Below are positions 25,335 through 35,643 of a DNA stretch of 64,000 nt, in pieces. Origin of the DNA: Amycolatopsis sp. 2-15 (GTDB taxonomy: Bacteria; Actinomycetota; Actinomycetes; Mycobacteriales; Pseudonocardiaceae); the NCBI RefSeq assembly GCF_030285625.1, contig NZ_CP127294.1:2924001-2988000 (forward strand), written 5' to 3'. The position numbers and the translations under genes are program-made. Every line of letters starts with the position of its first letter. The first letter of the stretch is position 1. Below the pieces are notes generated by a model, which worked only from the letters and a program-made list of their open reading frames with translations, was not told the origin of the DNA and searched no databases.

Positions 25335-25716
25335 TGGTGCTCGCCCCCTCTTCCTCGAAGTCGTTCTCCCAGGCCGCCCACAGCTTGTAGCCGACCTTGC
25401 CCCAGCCCGACACGCCCAGCACGAGGAACGCGATCTGCAGCGACTCACGCAGCTGCTCGGCGGTCAGCCCGGCGCGCTTGGCCGCACGCAGGTGGTTGAT
25501 CGCGCCGCCGGCGTTGCTTACGGCGAGGTCGAACATGACCAGCAGCAGCTCCTTCATCGCGAGCGAGAGCCCGTCGGCGTGCTGGGTGTAGATCCGCTCG
25601 CGGATGTCGGTGTAGTCGCCGGCGAAGCCCTCGTCCATCGCGAACATCGTCGAGATGGCGGGCGGGATGTTGCCCAGCGACTCCTGGTAGTGCTGCAACC
25701 TGTCTTGTGCGGTCAT
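25315..25716 (-). CDS. Carboxymuconolactone decarboxylase-family (AhpD-like) protein
   Basis: 133 residues from the ATG at 25716, which has GAAGGGAAG upstream. Helical CMD fold (KELLLVMFDLAVSNAGGAIN, then HLRAAKRAGLTAEQLRESLQ). It contains no cysteine, so the AhpD-type CxxC redox centre is absent and a peroxidase role is excluded. It may be a decarboxylase/lactonase-like enzyme or accessory protein. It sits 17 bp after the synthetase remnant and overlaps the MaoC gene, so all three were one operon. Confidence 0.8.
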   Translation of the reverse strand: MTAQDRLQHYQESLGNIPPAISTMFAMDEGFAGDYTDIRERIYTQHADGLSLAMKELLLVMFDLAVSNAGGAINHLRAAKRAGLTAEQLRESLQIAFLVLGVSGWGKVGYKLWAAWENDFEEEGASTNGHHAS

Positions 25717-25733
25717 GCTCTTCCCTTCACCCT

Positions 25734-26999
25734 TCATTTCCGCCCGATCGCGTCGATCGCGCGGACCCCGTCCGCCAGCACGAGCACGGGGTTGAGCTCC
25801 ACAAAGGACACCGGCTGGTCGGCCAGCGCCGTGAACAAGGTGGTGACCGCGGTGTTGAGCGCTTCGACGTCACTCTCCGCCTGGCCGCGGTAGCCGGACA
25901 GGAGCACGCCGAGCCGGGACTCACGAAGCGTCGCCAGCCGTTGCCCGGCGGGCCAGCCGTGCCAGAGCACGACCTGGTCGTCGAGCAGCTCGGCGTACAC
26001 GCCACCCGGGCGGAGCACGGCGGACAGGCCGTACTCCGGGTCGCGCACCACGGCCACCAGCACTTCCTGTCCCGCGCCGACGCCCTGTTGCACCACGACG
26101 TCGTCGCCGCGTTCGGCGCACACCATCGCGACCCGCTCGTACGCCGCCGTCAGGTCGTCCTCGCCGCGCACCACCGCGACGGCGCCGAGCTCGGACCGGT
26201 GCGCGATCGTCCGCCCGGCCGCCTTGACCGCCACGGGGTAGCCCCACCGGCCGGCCGCCTGCGCCGCGGCCTCCCGGTCGGGTGCGGAAACCCAAGGCGC
26301 CCAGGGGAAGTCGGTGGGTAGCAAGGCCGCGATGTCCGGCAGGCCGAGGTACCCGGTGAGGTCCTCGGCGGGTTCGGCCGCGGCTTGCGCACCCGCGTCG
26401 CCCGCCAGCAGGCCCAGCGTTTGCACGGCGCGTTCCGGCGTCGGGACCACGGCCACCCGAGCCGCGGCGAGCCGCGCGAGGAGGTTTTCCGGGATCGGGT
26501 CGTCCTCACTGAGGTGACTGAGCACGACCGGACTCGCGGTGGGGGGCCGCGCGACGAGGACCTCGGCCAGCACCTCGCGGTCGTGCGCGAGACTCGACTC
26601 GACGGCCACGACGATGTCCGATTCCGGCGCTTCGGACAACGTGGCCACCGTCCGCGCGAACGTCTCGGTCTCGCCGAGGAACGGCACGTCCATGGGATTG
26701 TGCAGCTCGACCCGATCGGCCAGCACCTCCCGCAGCCGGATCCGGGTGGAAGAACCCAGCTCCGGCAGCGACAACGCCGGCGCCTGCTGCACGCGGTCCG
26801 CCAGCACCACCGCTCCCGCCCCCGACACCGACGCGGCGGCGATCCGCGGCCGCGCCGGCAACTCGCCGACCACCTGCGCGGTCACGAGGCAGTCTGCCAG
26901 CTCCGCGATGCCCGGCACTCGCACGAACCCGGCTTGTTTCAGCACCGCGTGGGAGATGTCGCTTGACCCGACCACCCGCCCGGTGTGCCCGCCGGCGGC
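25734..26999 (-). pseudogene. 5'-truncated ADP-forming acyl-CoA synthetase
   Basis: The readable part starts in mid-protein: AAGGHTGRVVGSSDISHAVL matches the ligase-CoA (flavodoxin-like) domain loop carrying the phosphohistidine-type HTG motif. It continues through the second ligase domain (VLADRVELHNPMDVPFLGE) to a C-terminal ATP-grasp domain (YPVAVKAAGRTIAHRSELGA, FVELNPVLVLADG). The usual N-terminal CoA-binding Rossmann domain of about 250 residues is missing. Coding similarity stops near 26999, abutting an oppositely oriented, N-terminally truncated regulator gene. A GTG at 26975 could still start translation of the remnant, but the enzyme would lack its CoA-binding part. Activity is unlikely. 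Confidence 0.75.
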
Positions 27000-27024
27000 G
27001 AGCTGCCCGAGGTCGCTGTCGGCG

Positions 27025-27750
27025 ATGCGGCGGGAGGAGGTGGCTGCGTTGAGTGGCGTTTCCAGCGACTACTACAGCCGCATCGAGCAGCAGCGCGGCC
27101 CGGTGCCGTCGGAGCAGATCCTGGCCGCGATCGCGCACGGCCTCCACCTGACGCTGGAGGAACGTGACCATCTGTTCCGCCTCGCGGGCCACGGCACCCC
27201 GCAGCGCGCCGTCCGCGGCGACCACATCAACGCCGGCCTGATGCGCGTGTTCGACCGCCTGCCGGACACGCCGGCGCAGATCGAGAACGTGCTCGGGGAG
27301 ACCCTGCGTCAGACGCCGCTCGCGGTTGCTTTGCTGGGTGACGAGACTGCATACACGGGACTTTCGCGCGCTCGGGTTTTCCGCTGGTTCACCTCGGCGT
27401 CGGCGCGTGAGCGGTTGCCGCCGGAGGACCACGCGCACCACAGCCGCACGCTGGTGGCGCGCCTGGCGGAGGTCTTCGCCAAGACGGGCCGCTCGTCCCC
27501 GGCGGGCTCGCTGGTCGACGAGCTGTCCGCGCGCAGTCCCGAGTTCGCCGCGCTGTGGGCCGAACACCCCGTGCTCGGCCCCTACTGCGAGCCGAAACGC
27601 CTGCTCCACCCGGAGGTCGGCGCCATCGAGGTCCACGGCCAGACGCTGCTTGACCCCGATCAGTACCAGGCGCTGTTGATCTTCACGGCCGTGCCGGGCA
27701 CGGAAAGCCACGAGAAGCTGCAGCTCTTGTCGGTGATCGGGGCGCTCTGA
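27025..27750 (+). CDS. XRE-family regulator, N-terminally truncated
   Basis: 241 residues if started at the ATG at 27025. It begins inside the helix-turn-helix: MRREEVAALSGVSSDYYSRI, where relatives have about 20-40 residues and a P-G-L-R-R-E-E-V motif before this point. The rest is a normal MmyB-like ligand-binding domain (residues about 90-240, with VARLAEVFAKTG and EFAALWAEHPV). The missing N-terminus removes helix 1 of the DNA-binding domain, so function is doubtful. It abuts the truncated synthetase, which suggests a deletion that removed both 5' ends. No ribosome site precedes the ATG. Confidence 0.7.
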   Translation: MRREEVAALSGVSSDYYSRIEQQRGPVPSEQILAAIAHGLHLTLEERDHLFRLAGHGTPQRAVRGDHINAGLMRVFDRLPDTPAQIENVLGETLRQTPLAVALLGDETAYTGLSRARVFRWFTSASARERLPPEDHAHHSRTLVARLAEVFAKTGRSSPAGSLVDELSARSPEFAALWAEHPVLGPYCEPKRLLHPEVGAIEVHGQTLLDPDQYQALLIFTAVPGTESHEKLQLLSVIGAL

Positions 27751-27796
27751 ACCTTGCCGAGCACCACCGCGAGATCGCGCCGGTTTCTGGACTGAG

Positions 27797-27829
27797 CGGT
27801 GTGCTCGGCCCGAGGGGCCGAGCACACCG
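27797..27829. terminator. Bidirectional hairpin terminator
   Basis: Perfect 15-bp stem (27797-27811 with 27815-27829) and a GAG loop, in the gap between the convergent XRE and argG genes. Confidence 0.85.
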
Positions 27830-27889
27830 GGAGGGAAGAACCCGGCTCAAAGCGATCTCGCGCGCGTCGGCGGAGCCGGCGCAGACAAC

Positions 27890-29380
<1,491 letters not shown>

Positions 29381-29445
29381 CGGGGCGGGAAGTCGTGACG
29401 CAGATCGCTCCGGCCGGCCGCGCGGACCAGCCTCGACACGCAGAA

Positions 29446-29479
29446 ACGGGTGCCACCCTCCGTAGAGGATGACACCCGT
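29446..29479 (-). terminator. Hairpin terminator of the Nep1-like gene
   Basis: 15-bp stem (29446-29460 with 29465-29479) with two G:T-type mismatches and a CGTA loop, 24 bp beyond the stop codon at 29503. Confidence 0.7.
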
Positions 29480-29502
29480 CCTTCAGCGCAAACCCTCAGA
29501 CC

Positions 29503-30270
29503 TCAGCCACGCGGGTCGAACGGAATTCCCGCCGGCAGTGAAGCCGCCAGCAGGTCGTTGTACCGAGCATCGTTGATCTTGATCGTCGCCGAGCCGAAGT
29601 CGGCGGACATGAGCTTGTCGCGCAGGGCCGTGGAGGGGTAGCCGTCGTAGCCGACCAGCGGCGGGTAACGCCAGTTGTGGTAGTGGTTCTCCGGCGGTTC
29701 GTCGTTGTTGTTGGCCAGGCGGAAGAAGTGCGTGCCCAGGCCGTCCTTGTGGTAGACGACCTTCGGGTGCGAGCCGTCGAAGAGCACCTGCGAGCGCGGG
29801 TACGTGACCTGGCTGCTGTGCTGCGTCGTGGTCACGAACTCGACCTGGTTGCTCGCCTGGTTGATCCAGGAGATCACGTGCTCCCAGTCGTGGCGGTGGC
29901 CGCCGAGGCCGCTGCCGGCGACGGCCTGGTCCTTCTCGAAGTAGCTGGCGTAGACCACTGCGCACCAGCCGTTGTTGCACTTCGAGCGGGAGTACGTCTG
30001 GGAGTTGTCGAGGTCGGACTGGTCGCGGCAGCTGCCGTTGACCGCGCCGGTGGTGTTGAGGCCGGGGGCGAGTGTGCCGTCCGGGCCGATGGCGGGCGTG
30101 GCGTAGCAGCCGTCGCCGTCGTAGTCGTACGCGGGCGAGAACGACTGGTCGTAGCCGCCGGCGTTCTGGGGGAGGTTGTGCGGGGGATCGGCGTACGCCG
30201 CGGCGGCCGGGATCACCAGCGCCAGCACGGTGGCGCCGAGCACCGCACCGAGCCGTTTGAAGGTTCGCAT
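29503..30270 (-). CDS. Secreted Nep1-like (NPP1) necrosis-inducing family protein
   Basis: 255 residues, ATG at 30270 with GGAAGG upstream. A Sec signal peptide (residues 1-28, ending AAAAYA) precedes the NPP1 domain. The diagnostic heptapeptide-type motif GHRHDWEH is near residue 125; its His/Asp/Glu bind a cation in characterised family members. Four cysteines are present (DGCYA, SCRDQ, KCNNGWC), suggesting two disulfides. NLPs of plant-associated microbes bind plant sphingolipids and permeabilise membranes; in soil actinomycetes their role is often unknown. It is monocistronic with its own terminator. Confidence 0.9.
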   Translation of the reverse strand: MRTFKRLGAVLGATVLALVIPAAAAYADPPHNLPQNAGGYDQSFSPAYDYDGDGCYATPAIGPDGTLAPGLNTTGAVNGSCRDQSDLDNSQTYSRSKCNNGWCAVVYASYFEKDQAVAGSGLGGHRHDWEHVISWINQASNQVEFVTTTQHSSQVTYPRSQVLFDGSHPKVVYHKDGLGTHFFRLANNNDEPPENHYHNWRYPPLVGYDGYPSTALRDKLMSADFGSATIKINDARYNDLLAASLPAGIPFDPRG

Positions 30271-30353
30271 AAAGGTCGACCTTCCGAATGGGGACAGGGC
30301 GTTGATCATGCTGGCGCACCCGGCCCCCGTGGAGAAGGAGTTGGACCCGAAAA

Positions 30354-30379
30354 GCCCGCGACGAAGGTGGGTCGCGGGC
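30354..30379 (-). terminator. Intrinsic terminator of the ABC exporter operon
   Basis: 9-bp GC stem (30354-30362 with 30371-30379), 8-nt loop, followed on the minus strand by a T run (TTTT). It lies 20 bp beyond the permease stop. Confidence 0.75.
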
Positions 30380-30398
30380 CTTTCGGGGCGGTGAACAC

Positions 30399-32669
30399 TC
30401 ACTCGGCGCGCAGCGACTCCACCCGCGTGACCTGGCGCAGCAGCGGAATCGTGCACGCCGTCACCACGAACACCGCCGCCACGGCCGCGCCCGCCATGCT
30501 CGCGATCAGCCCGCCGTCCAGCTTCAGCGGGATGTCCGCGGCGCGCAGGATCGGCAGCGTCAGCCCGGTCCCGGTGAGCACGGCCAGCAGCACGCCGATC
30601 ACCACAGGCAGCGCCGTCTGCGCGAACGAACTGCGGGCCAGCACGCCCAGCGGAACACCCGAAGCGGCCAACGCGGCCAACGCCCGGCGCCGCTCGGTGA
30701 TCTGCTCGACGGCCAGCATCAGCAGGCTCAGCGCCGCCACGGCGAGCACGAACAGCGACGCCGTGAGCAGCACCGCCCGGATCGTGCCCAGCACGCCGAT
30801 CGGCGCGCTCGCGGGCTCGTCGGTGTCCACCTCGACGTGCCAGGTCAGGCTCGCGACGGTGGCCGCCACGCGGTCGGCCAGCGCCGAAGTGCTCCCGGGG
30901 CCCTTGACGTACACCGTGGGCGCCCGCACCGGCACCTGAATCCCGGCGAGCGCGCCGTCGGTCACGAGCAGCGTGCCCTCCAGGTAGCGCGCGGCCGAGC
31001 TCGCCGGCACGCGCACCACCCCGGACGGGACCGTCCACATCGGACCACCACTGTCCGAACCGGACGACGTGAGACGCACCGCCCCGGTCGGGACCACCCC
31101 GTCGCCCACCGTGAACACCGAACCATCCACACAGGACGGCAGATCGGCTCGCAGTGCCAGTGCGGCGCACGATCCGATCTCCAACCCGGCGTACTGGTCA
31201 CCGGCGACGGCGGACGTCTGCCGGATCATGCCCACCTGCAGCCCGGCCAGGCCCGAAACGCGTTGCTGCGCTTCGGCGGCCGTCGCCTTGTCCGCGATCA
31301 CGCTCACGTGCGCCGCGCCCGCCCACGACGGGTGATCCTGGGTTTCCGCCGCGTCCGCCGCGAGCAGGGAGTTGAGCACGACCTGCAGCAGGATGCTGCC
31401 GGCCACCACCACGACCAGCCCCGAAACGACCCGGCTCGGCGTGCCGCTGTCGAGCTGCAACCGCCGCACGGCGAGCTGCCACGCGGGCGGGCCGCCGTGC
31501 AGCCGGCTCGCGATCCCCTCGACGATCCACGGCAGCAGCACTGTCACGCCCACCAGCAGGAACGCGGAACCCCCGGTGAGCGCAATCAGCACGCTGTCGC
31601 TGCCGTGTCCCGGCTCGGTCGCGTACGCCGTGCCGACGAGCAGCACGCCCACGCCGGTGATCAGCCAGCGCCACCACATCCGCCGTCGCACGGGCTTGCC
31701 CTGGCGCACCACGCCGAGCGGCTCCACGATCGTCCGCCGCAGCCCGAATAGCGCCGCCCCGACAGCCAGCGCCGGCACGAGCACCACCACCAGCACCGCG
31801 AGCGGCCACGACGGCACGAAGTCCTCGCCGAACACGCGGTAGCCGAACAGGTCCAGCGACCCCAGCGTCGGGCGCACCGCCAGGAACAGCGCCACGCCGA
31901 GCACCAGGCCGATCGTCGCGCCCAGCAACGACTCCCCGGCCGCGACCCAGCGGATCTGCCGCGCGTCCACGCCGAGCAGGCGCAGCGCCGCCAGCCGCTG
32001 GTCGCGCTGCGCCGCCCCCATGCGCGACGCCGTGGTCACGAAGATCAGCAACGGCAGCAGCAGCGCGATCACCACCGGCACCACCGCGATGAGCATCGAC
32101 GTCGCCACGGCCAGCCGCGGCGGTTGCCCGCCGCCGAAGCCGTAGATCGTCTCCACGTCCGGGTTCGACTTCGCCTCGGCGACCGTGGTGCCGTACCAGG
32201 CGGTGATCTCGCCGGCGTCGACGAGCCCGGGCTTGCTGATCGTGCCCGCCGGCGCCGCGGGCAGCCGGGCCCGCAGCCCCGCGCCGTCCGGCCCGGCCAG
32301 CAGGCGCGCGAGCTCGGGCGACACGATGAGCTCACCCGGTTTCGGCACCGCGCTCAGCCCTGGTGGCACCGGTGCGTGCGGTCCCCCGGCCGCGACCGAG
32401 TGCACGTCCACGAACCGGTTGCCCCGGATCGCCGACCACTTGACCGCGTACAGCGGGTCGACGCCGGGCTTCGGCTGCGTGATCTCGGCGGTCGCGGCCG
32501 CGCGGTCCTCCCGCGCGCCGACGACCGAGCTCACGGACGCCGCCGGCAGCAGAACCGCCACCACGAGCCCGATGCCCACCGCCGTCATCGTGAGGCGCAG
32601 CAGCGCCTGTCCCGACATCCGGCCGCCCCCGACGGCCAGCCGGAGGCCGAGAAGGAGGTTCGCGATCAC
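30399..32669 (-). CDS. FtsX/MacB-type ABC transporter permease
   Basis: 756 residues; GTG start overlapping the ATPase stop by four bases. One N-terminal helix (about 23-48), a large extracytoplasmic region, then three helices (about 195-300) with the FtsX motif SRMGAAQRDQRLAALRLLGV, a central pair, a second extracytoplasmic domain, and a C-terminal FtsX repeat (TERRRALAALAASGVPLGVL). This duplicated-FtsX layout is typical of exporters for peptides, lipids or antibiotics rather than importers. With its ATPase and PadR regulator it forms a three-gene unit. Confidence 0.9.
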   Translation of the reverse strand: MIANLLLGLRLAVGGGRMSGQALLRLTMTAVGIGLVVAVLLPAASVSSVVGAREDRAAATAEITQPKPGVDPLYAVKWSAIRGNRFVDVHSVAAGGPHAPVPPGLSAVPKPGELIVSPELARLLAGPDGAGLRARLPAAPAGTISKPGLVDAGEITAWYGTTVAEAKSNPDVETIYGFGGGQPPRLAVATSMLIAVVPVVIALLLPLLIFVTTASRMGAAQRDQRLAALRLLGVDARQIRWVAAGESLLGATIGLVLGVALFLAVRPTLGSLDLFGYRVFGEDFVPSWPLAVLVVVLVPALAVGAALFGLRRTIVEPLGVVRQGKPVRRRMWWRWLITGVGVLLVGTAYATEPGHGSDSVLIALTGGSAFLLVGVTVLLPWIVEGIASRLHGGPPAWQLAVRRLQLDSGTPSRVVSGLVVVVAGSILLQVVLNSLLAADAAETQDHPSWAGAAHVSVIADKATAAEAQQRVSGLAGLQVGMIRQTSAVAGDQYAGLEIGSCAALALRADLPSCVDGSVFTVGDGVVPTGAVRLTSSGSDSGGPMWTVPSGVVRVPASSAARYLEGTLLVTDGALAGIQVPVRAPTVYVKGPGSTSALADRVAATVASLTWHVEVDTDEPASAPIGVLGTIRAVLLTASLFVLAVAALSLLMLAVEQITERRRALAALAASGVPLGVLARSSFAQTALPVVIGVLLAVLTGTGLTLPILRAADIPLKLDGGLIASMAGAAVAAVFVVTACTIPLLRQVTRVESLRAE

Positions 32670-33346
32670 TGCGCGAGCTCCCGATCCGCTACGCGCCCGT
32701 CGCGCACCACGATCTCGTGGTCCGAGTACGCGGCGACGCGCGCTTCGTGCGTCACGAGCACGACGGCCGCGTTGGTCTGCCGTGCGGCCTCGGTGAACAT
32801 GCGCATGACCTTCTCGCCATTGAGCGAGTCGAGCGCGCCCGTCGGCTCGTCGGCGAAAACCACCTTCGGCCGGGTCACGAGCGCACGGGCGACGGCGATG
32901 CGCTGCCCCTGCCCGCCCGAGACGTCACCCGGGCGCTTGTCCGCGACGTCGGACACCTGCAGCCGCTCGAGCCACTCGCGCGCGACATCCTCGGCCTTGC
33001 GCCGCCCGACCTTCGCCAGGCGCAGCGGCAGCGCGACGTTCTCCAGGCACGTCAGCTCCGGCACGAGCTGTCCGAACTGGAACACGAAGCCGAACTCCGT
33101 GCGCCGCAACGCACTGCGCTCGCGGTCGCTCATGGCGACGAGGTCGCGGCCCCCGTAGGTGATGGTGCCGGCGTCGGGGCGGACGATGCCGGCGAGGCAG
33201 TGCAGCAGCGTCGACTTGCCCGAGCCCGACGGGCCCATGATCGCGAGCACCTCCCCGGCCGCGACGGACACGCCGGCGCCGCGCAGCGCCTGCGTGGGGC
33301 CGAACGCCTTCTCCACGCCGTCGGCGGCGAGCAGGGGTTCCGTCAT
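32666..33346 (-). CDS. ABC transporter ATPase (LolD/MacB type)
   Basis: 226 residues. Walker A GPSGSGKST, Q-loop in FVFQFGQLVPELTCLENVAL (in part), signature SGGQGQRIAVARAL, Walker B KVVFADEPTGALDS and the switch histidine in VLVTHEARVAAYSD. It energises the permease at 30399. Both of its ends overlap neighbours by four bases. Confidence 0.95.
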   Translation of the reverse strand: MTEPLLAADGVEKAFGPTQALRGAGVSVAAGEVLAIMGPSGSGKSTLLHCLAGIVRPDAGTITYGGRDLVAMSDRERSALRRTEFGFVFQFGQLVPELTCLENVALPLRLAKVGRRKAEDVAREWLERLQVSDVADKRPGDVSGGQGQRIAVARALVTRPKVVFADEPTGALDSLNGEKVMRMFTEAARQTNAAVVLVTHEARVAAYSDHEIVVRDGRVADRELAQ

Positions 33347-33867
33347 GACCGCACCTCGCTCGCCAGCTCGTCGAGGCGCGCGGCCGTGAGCTCGAGCCAG
33401 CGCAGGTCGGCTTCGAGGTGGAACAGCGCGTGGTCGCAGATCAGCTGCGTCGCGAGGTCGCCCTCACGCTTGCGGCGCGTGAGCTCGCGCATCACGTCGA
33501 GGTGCTTGGCGCGCTGCGCGTCCAGCACGGTGGTGGCGCTGCGTCCGGACAGCAGCGCGAGCACGACCTTGGTGTACAGCGTGTTCTGCAGGTACGGCTC
33601 GGGATTCTCCGGCGTCGCGAGCCAATGTTCGACGTCGGTGATGCCGGCGTCGGTGATCGTGTAGCGCTTGCGCTCCGGCCCGTCGCCGGCCTCGACGCCC
33701 GCGACCTCGACGAGGCCGTTTTTGAGCAGGCGCGAGAGCGTGGCGTAGACCTGCCCGTAGGCGAGTGGCCGGTCTTGGCCGAACTGTTCGTCGTACGCGC
33801 GTTTCAGGTCGTACCCGTGCCGCGGTCCTGGCTCGAGCAAGGCGAGCAGGGTGGTCCCCACCGACAT
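33343..33867 (-). CDS. PadR-family repressor of the ABC exporter
   Basis: 174 residues. Winged helix at residues 1-80 (LLALLEPGPRHGYDLKRAYD, then YGQVYATLSRLLKNGLVEV) and a C-terminal helical dimerisation domain. PadR repressors commonly control adjacent exporter genes and release on binding the exported compound. It is the first gene of the operon, with a dyad just upstream of its start, so autoregulation of the whole operon is likely. Confidence 0.93.
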   Translation of the reverse strand: MSVGTTLLALLEPGPRHGYDLKRAYDEQFGQDRPLAYGQVYATLSRLLKNGLVEVAGVEAGDGPERKRYTITDAGITDVEHWLATPENPEPYLQNTLYTKVVLALLSGRSATTVLDAQRAKHLDVMRELTRRKREGDLATQLICDHALFHLEADLRWLELTAARLDELASEVRS

Positions 33868-33891
33868 GTCTGGTCCCCTTCGGACGATCGC

Positions 33892-33921
33892 TATACATCG
33901 AGAATATACATCGCGTGTATA
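33892..33921. promoter_or_regulatory. Candidate PadR operator
   Basis: TATACATCG occurs at 33892-33900 and again at 33905-33913, and the second copy forms a perfect dyad TATACA-N5-TGTATA (33905-33921). The AT-rich cluster lies 25-54 bp upstream of padR, where promoter and operator are expected. Confidence 0.6.
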
Positions 33922-34157
33922 CGCAGGTGATCGGGGTGTGTCCGATTTGCTCAGTGGCAGTGCGTAAACGGCTTGGTGACGCCCAGGTGGACGACCCTAA
34001 CGGGGGTGGGGACCACCGTGAGTGGCCATGTGAGCTGTGTGTATGCTTCCGCATCGCTTGACTGGGTGGATTCTCACCTGATTGGTGGCCGTCGTGATCG
34101 GGGTGTGTTTTCTCACGCGGCTCCGACTTTCTGGTTCGGGCTTGGATGGGAGAACAG

Positions 34158-35339
34158 ATGCAGGTCAGGTCAGGTCTGGTGCGAGGCGGGATCGCGGCTG
34201 CCGCCGCGGCCGTCGCGCTGATGGCGGCCGCTCAGGGCGCCACCGCGGACACCGGTACGAAGGCTGAAGACGGCGCGGCTCGTGGGCGCCTGGTCCCCGG
34301 CGCGTTCACCAACGGCTTCGGTGTCAACCTGAACGAAAACGGCAAGGACCACTACTACGACACGGTCCTGTTCGGCCTCAAGCTCTCCGACGGCAGCACG
34401 CTGAAGCTGTACTGCGTCGAGATCGAGACGAACATCGACGAGCAGCAGGACATGCTCGAGACGCCGTGGGACAAGTACCCGAACCCGAACTCGCCGTTCA
34501 ACAAGAACAACGCGAAGATCAACTGGGTCCTGCACCACGGCTTCCCGACCGAGGACCTCAAGGGCATCGAGGCCGAGCTGAAGGGCGTCACGCTGCACGA
34601 CGGCCTTTCGCAGGCCGAGGCGATCGCCGCCACGCAGGCCGCCGTCTGGCACTTCAGCGACGGCAAGGAGCTGGACCGCGACAAGCCGGTGCAGTACGGC
34701 AACGCTGACAACAGCGCCGACGTGCTCGCGCTGTACGACTACCTCACGGGCAGCGACAACGTCGGCATCGGCCAGCAGCCCAAGCCGACGCTGAGCATCA
34801 CCCCGGCCTCGGCCAAGGGCGAGGCCGGCACCCGCATCGGCCCGTTCACCATCGCCACCACCGGTGACATCACTGACCTCACCACGCAGCTGCCCGACGG
34901 TGTCAAGCTCACCGACGCCGACGGCAAGGCCGTGACGGAGGGCGAGGTCAAGGACGGCACCAAGCTGTACCTCGACGTGCCCAAGGACGCCAAGGCCGGC
35001 ACCGCCGAGCTGGCGCTCAAGGCCGTCGGCCACCTCGACACCGGCCGCCTCTTCGTGGGCGAGAACTACGTCAAGCACCCGGCGCAGTCGCTGATCGTCG
35101 CGGAGTCGCAGAAGACCACGGTCGACACCTCGGCCACCGCCGCCTGGACCGAAGCCGGCGTCACCCCGCCGACCACCCCGGCGGCGCCGACCACCCCGGC
35201 CGCCCCGCCGGCGGGCGGCTCGCAGCCGCTGGCGAACACCGGCGTGGACGCCTCGCTGCCCATCGGCATCGGCGCGGCCCTCGTCCTGGCCGGCGGCGCG
35301 ATGCTGGTGCTGGTGCGCCGTCGTCGTAGCAACGCCTGA
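34158..35339 (+). CDS. Thioester-domain (TQXA) surface protein with LANTG sortase signal
   Basis: 393 residues from the ATG at 34158, which has GGGAG upstream. Signal peptide about 1-31. Residues about 50-195 form a thioester domain: Cys86 in KLYCVEIET and Gln160 in AATQAAVWHF are the residues that crosslink in this family. Residues about 205-330 form an Ig-like/adhesin stalk. A proline/threonine-rich stretch (PTTPAAPTTPAAPP) precedes the sorting signal LANTG, a hydrophobic helix and an arginine-rich tail (RRRRSNA). It is probably linked to the cell wall by a sortase and bonds covalently to a surface partner, as shown for Gram-positive thioester adhesins. Confidence 0.92.
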   Translation: MQVRSGLVRGGIAAAAAAVALMAAAQGATADTGTKAEDGAARGRLVPGAFTNGFGVNLNENGKDHYYDTVLFGLKLSDGSTLKLYCVEIETNIDEQQDMLETPWDKYPNPNSPFNKNNAKINWVLHHGFPTEDLKGIEAELKGVTLHDGLSQAEAIAATQAAVWHFSDGKELDRDKPVQYGNADNSADVLALYDYLTGSDNVGIGQQPKPTLSITPASAKGEAGTRIGPFTIATTGDITDLTTQLPDGVKLTDADGKAVTEGEVKDGTKLYLDVPKDAKAGTAELALKAVGHLDTGRLFVGENYVKHPAQSLIVAESQKTTVDTSATAAWTEAGVTPPTTPAAPTTPAAPPAGGSQPLANTGVDASLPIGIGAALVLAGGAMLVLVRRRRSNA

Positions 35340-35361
35340 GTGTTGTAGCTGAACGAAGAAG

Positions 35362-35392
35362 GCGGGGCCGGTCCATTGTGGACCGGCCCCGC
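35362..35392 (+). terminator. Intrinsic terminator of the thioester protein gene
   Basis: Perfect 14-bp stem (35362-35375 with 35379-35392), TTG loop, followed by TTTCGTTT. Confidence 0.9.
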
Positions 35393-35408
35393 TTTCGTTT
35401 CTGCCGGG

Positions 35409-35630
35409 TCAGCCGACGATCACCCCGGTGATCACGCCCTCGTGAGCCGCCAGCCGCACGCGGTTGTGCAGCTTGATCAGGGCGCGGTCATGGGGGCTGG
35501 GCGTGTCGATGAGAAACCCGTGGCGGCTCAGCTCGATCACGGCTTTCCGGATCGGCATCCCGACCACGTCTTCAGGGCGGAACTGAGGATCTCGCGGTGG
35601 TCCGCCGTCGCGGATGCCCTTGTGGCCCAT
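35409..35630 (-). CDS. Small conserved-looking protein of unknown function
   Basis: 73 residues, ATG start, beginning MGHKGIRDGGPPRDPQ. The central part has a regular beta-alpha pattern (VVGMPIRKAVIELSRHGFL, then ALIKLHNRVRLAAHEGVITG). The pattern of G-M-P-x-x-x-A at the start of a helix recalls PASTA-like units, but this is weak. There is no good ribosome site. It lies just beyond the hairpin of the convergent surface protein. Confidence 0.5.
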   Translation of the reverse strand: MGHKGIRDGGPPRDPQFRPEDVVGMPIRKAVIELSRHGFLIDTPSPHDRALIKLHNRVRLAAHEGVITGVIVG

Positions 35631-35643
35631 GGGGCCACGGTAC

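Noticed and set aside
25315..25716. AhpD-type alkylhydroperoxidase function
   Set aside because: The protein contains no cysteine, so the required CxxC redox centre is absent.
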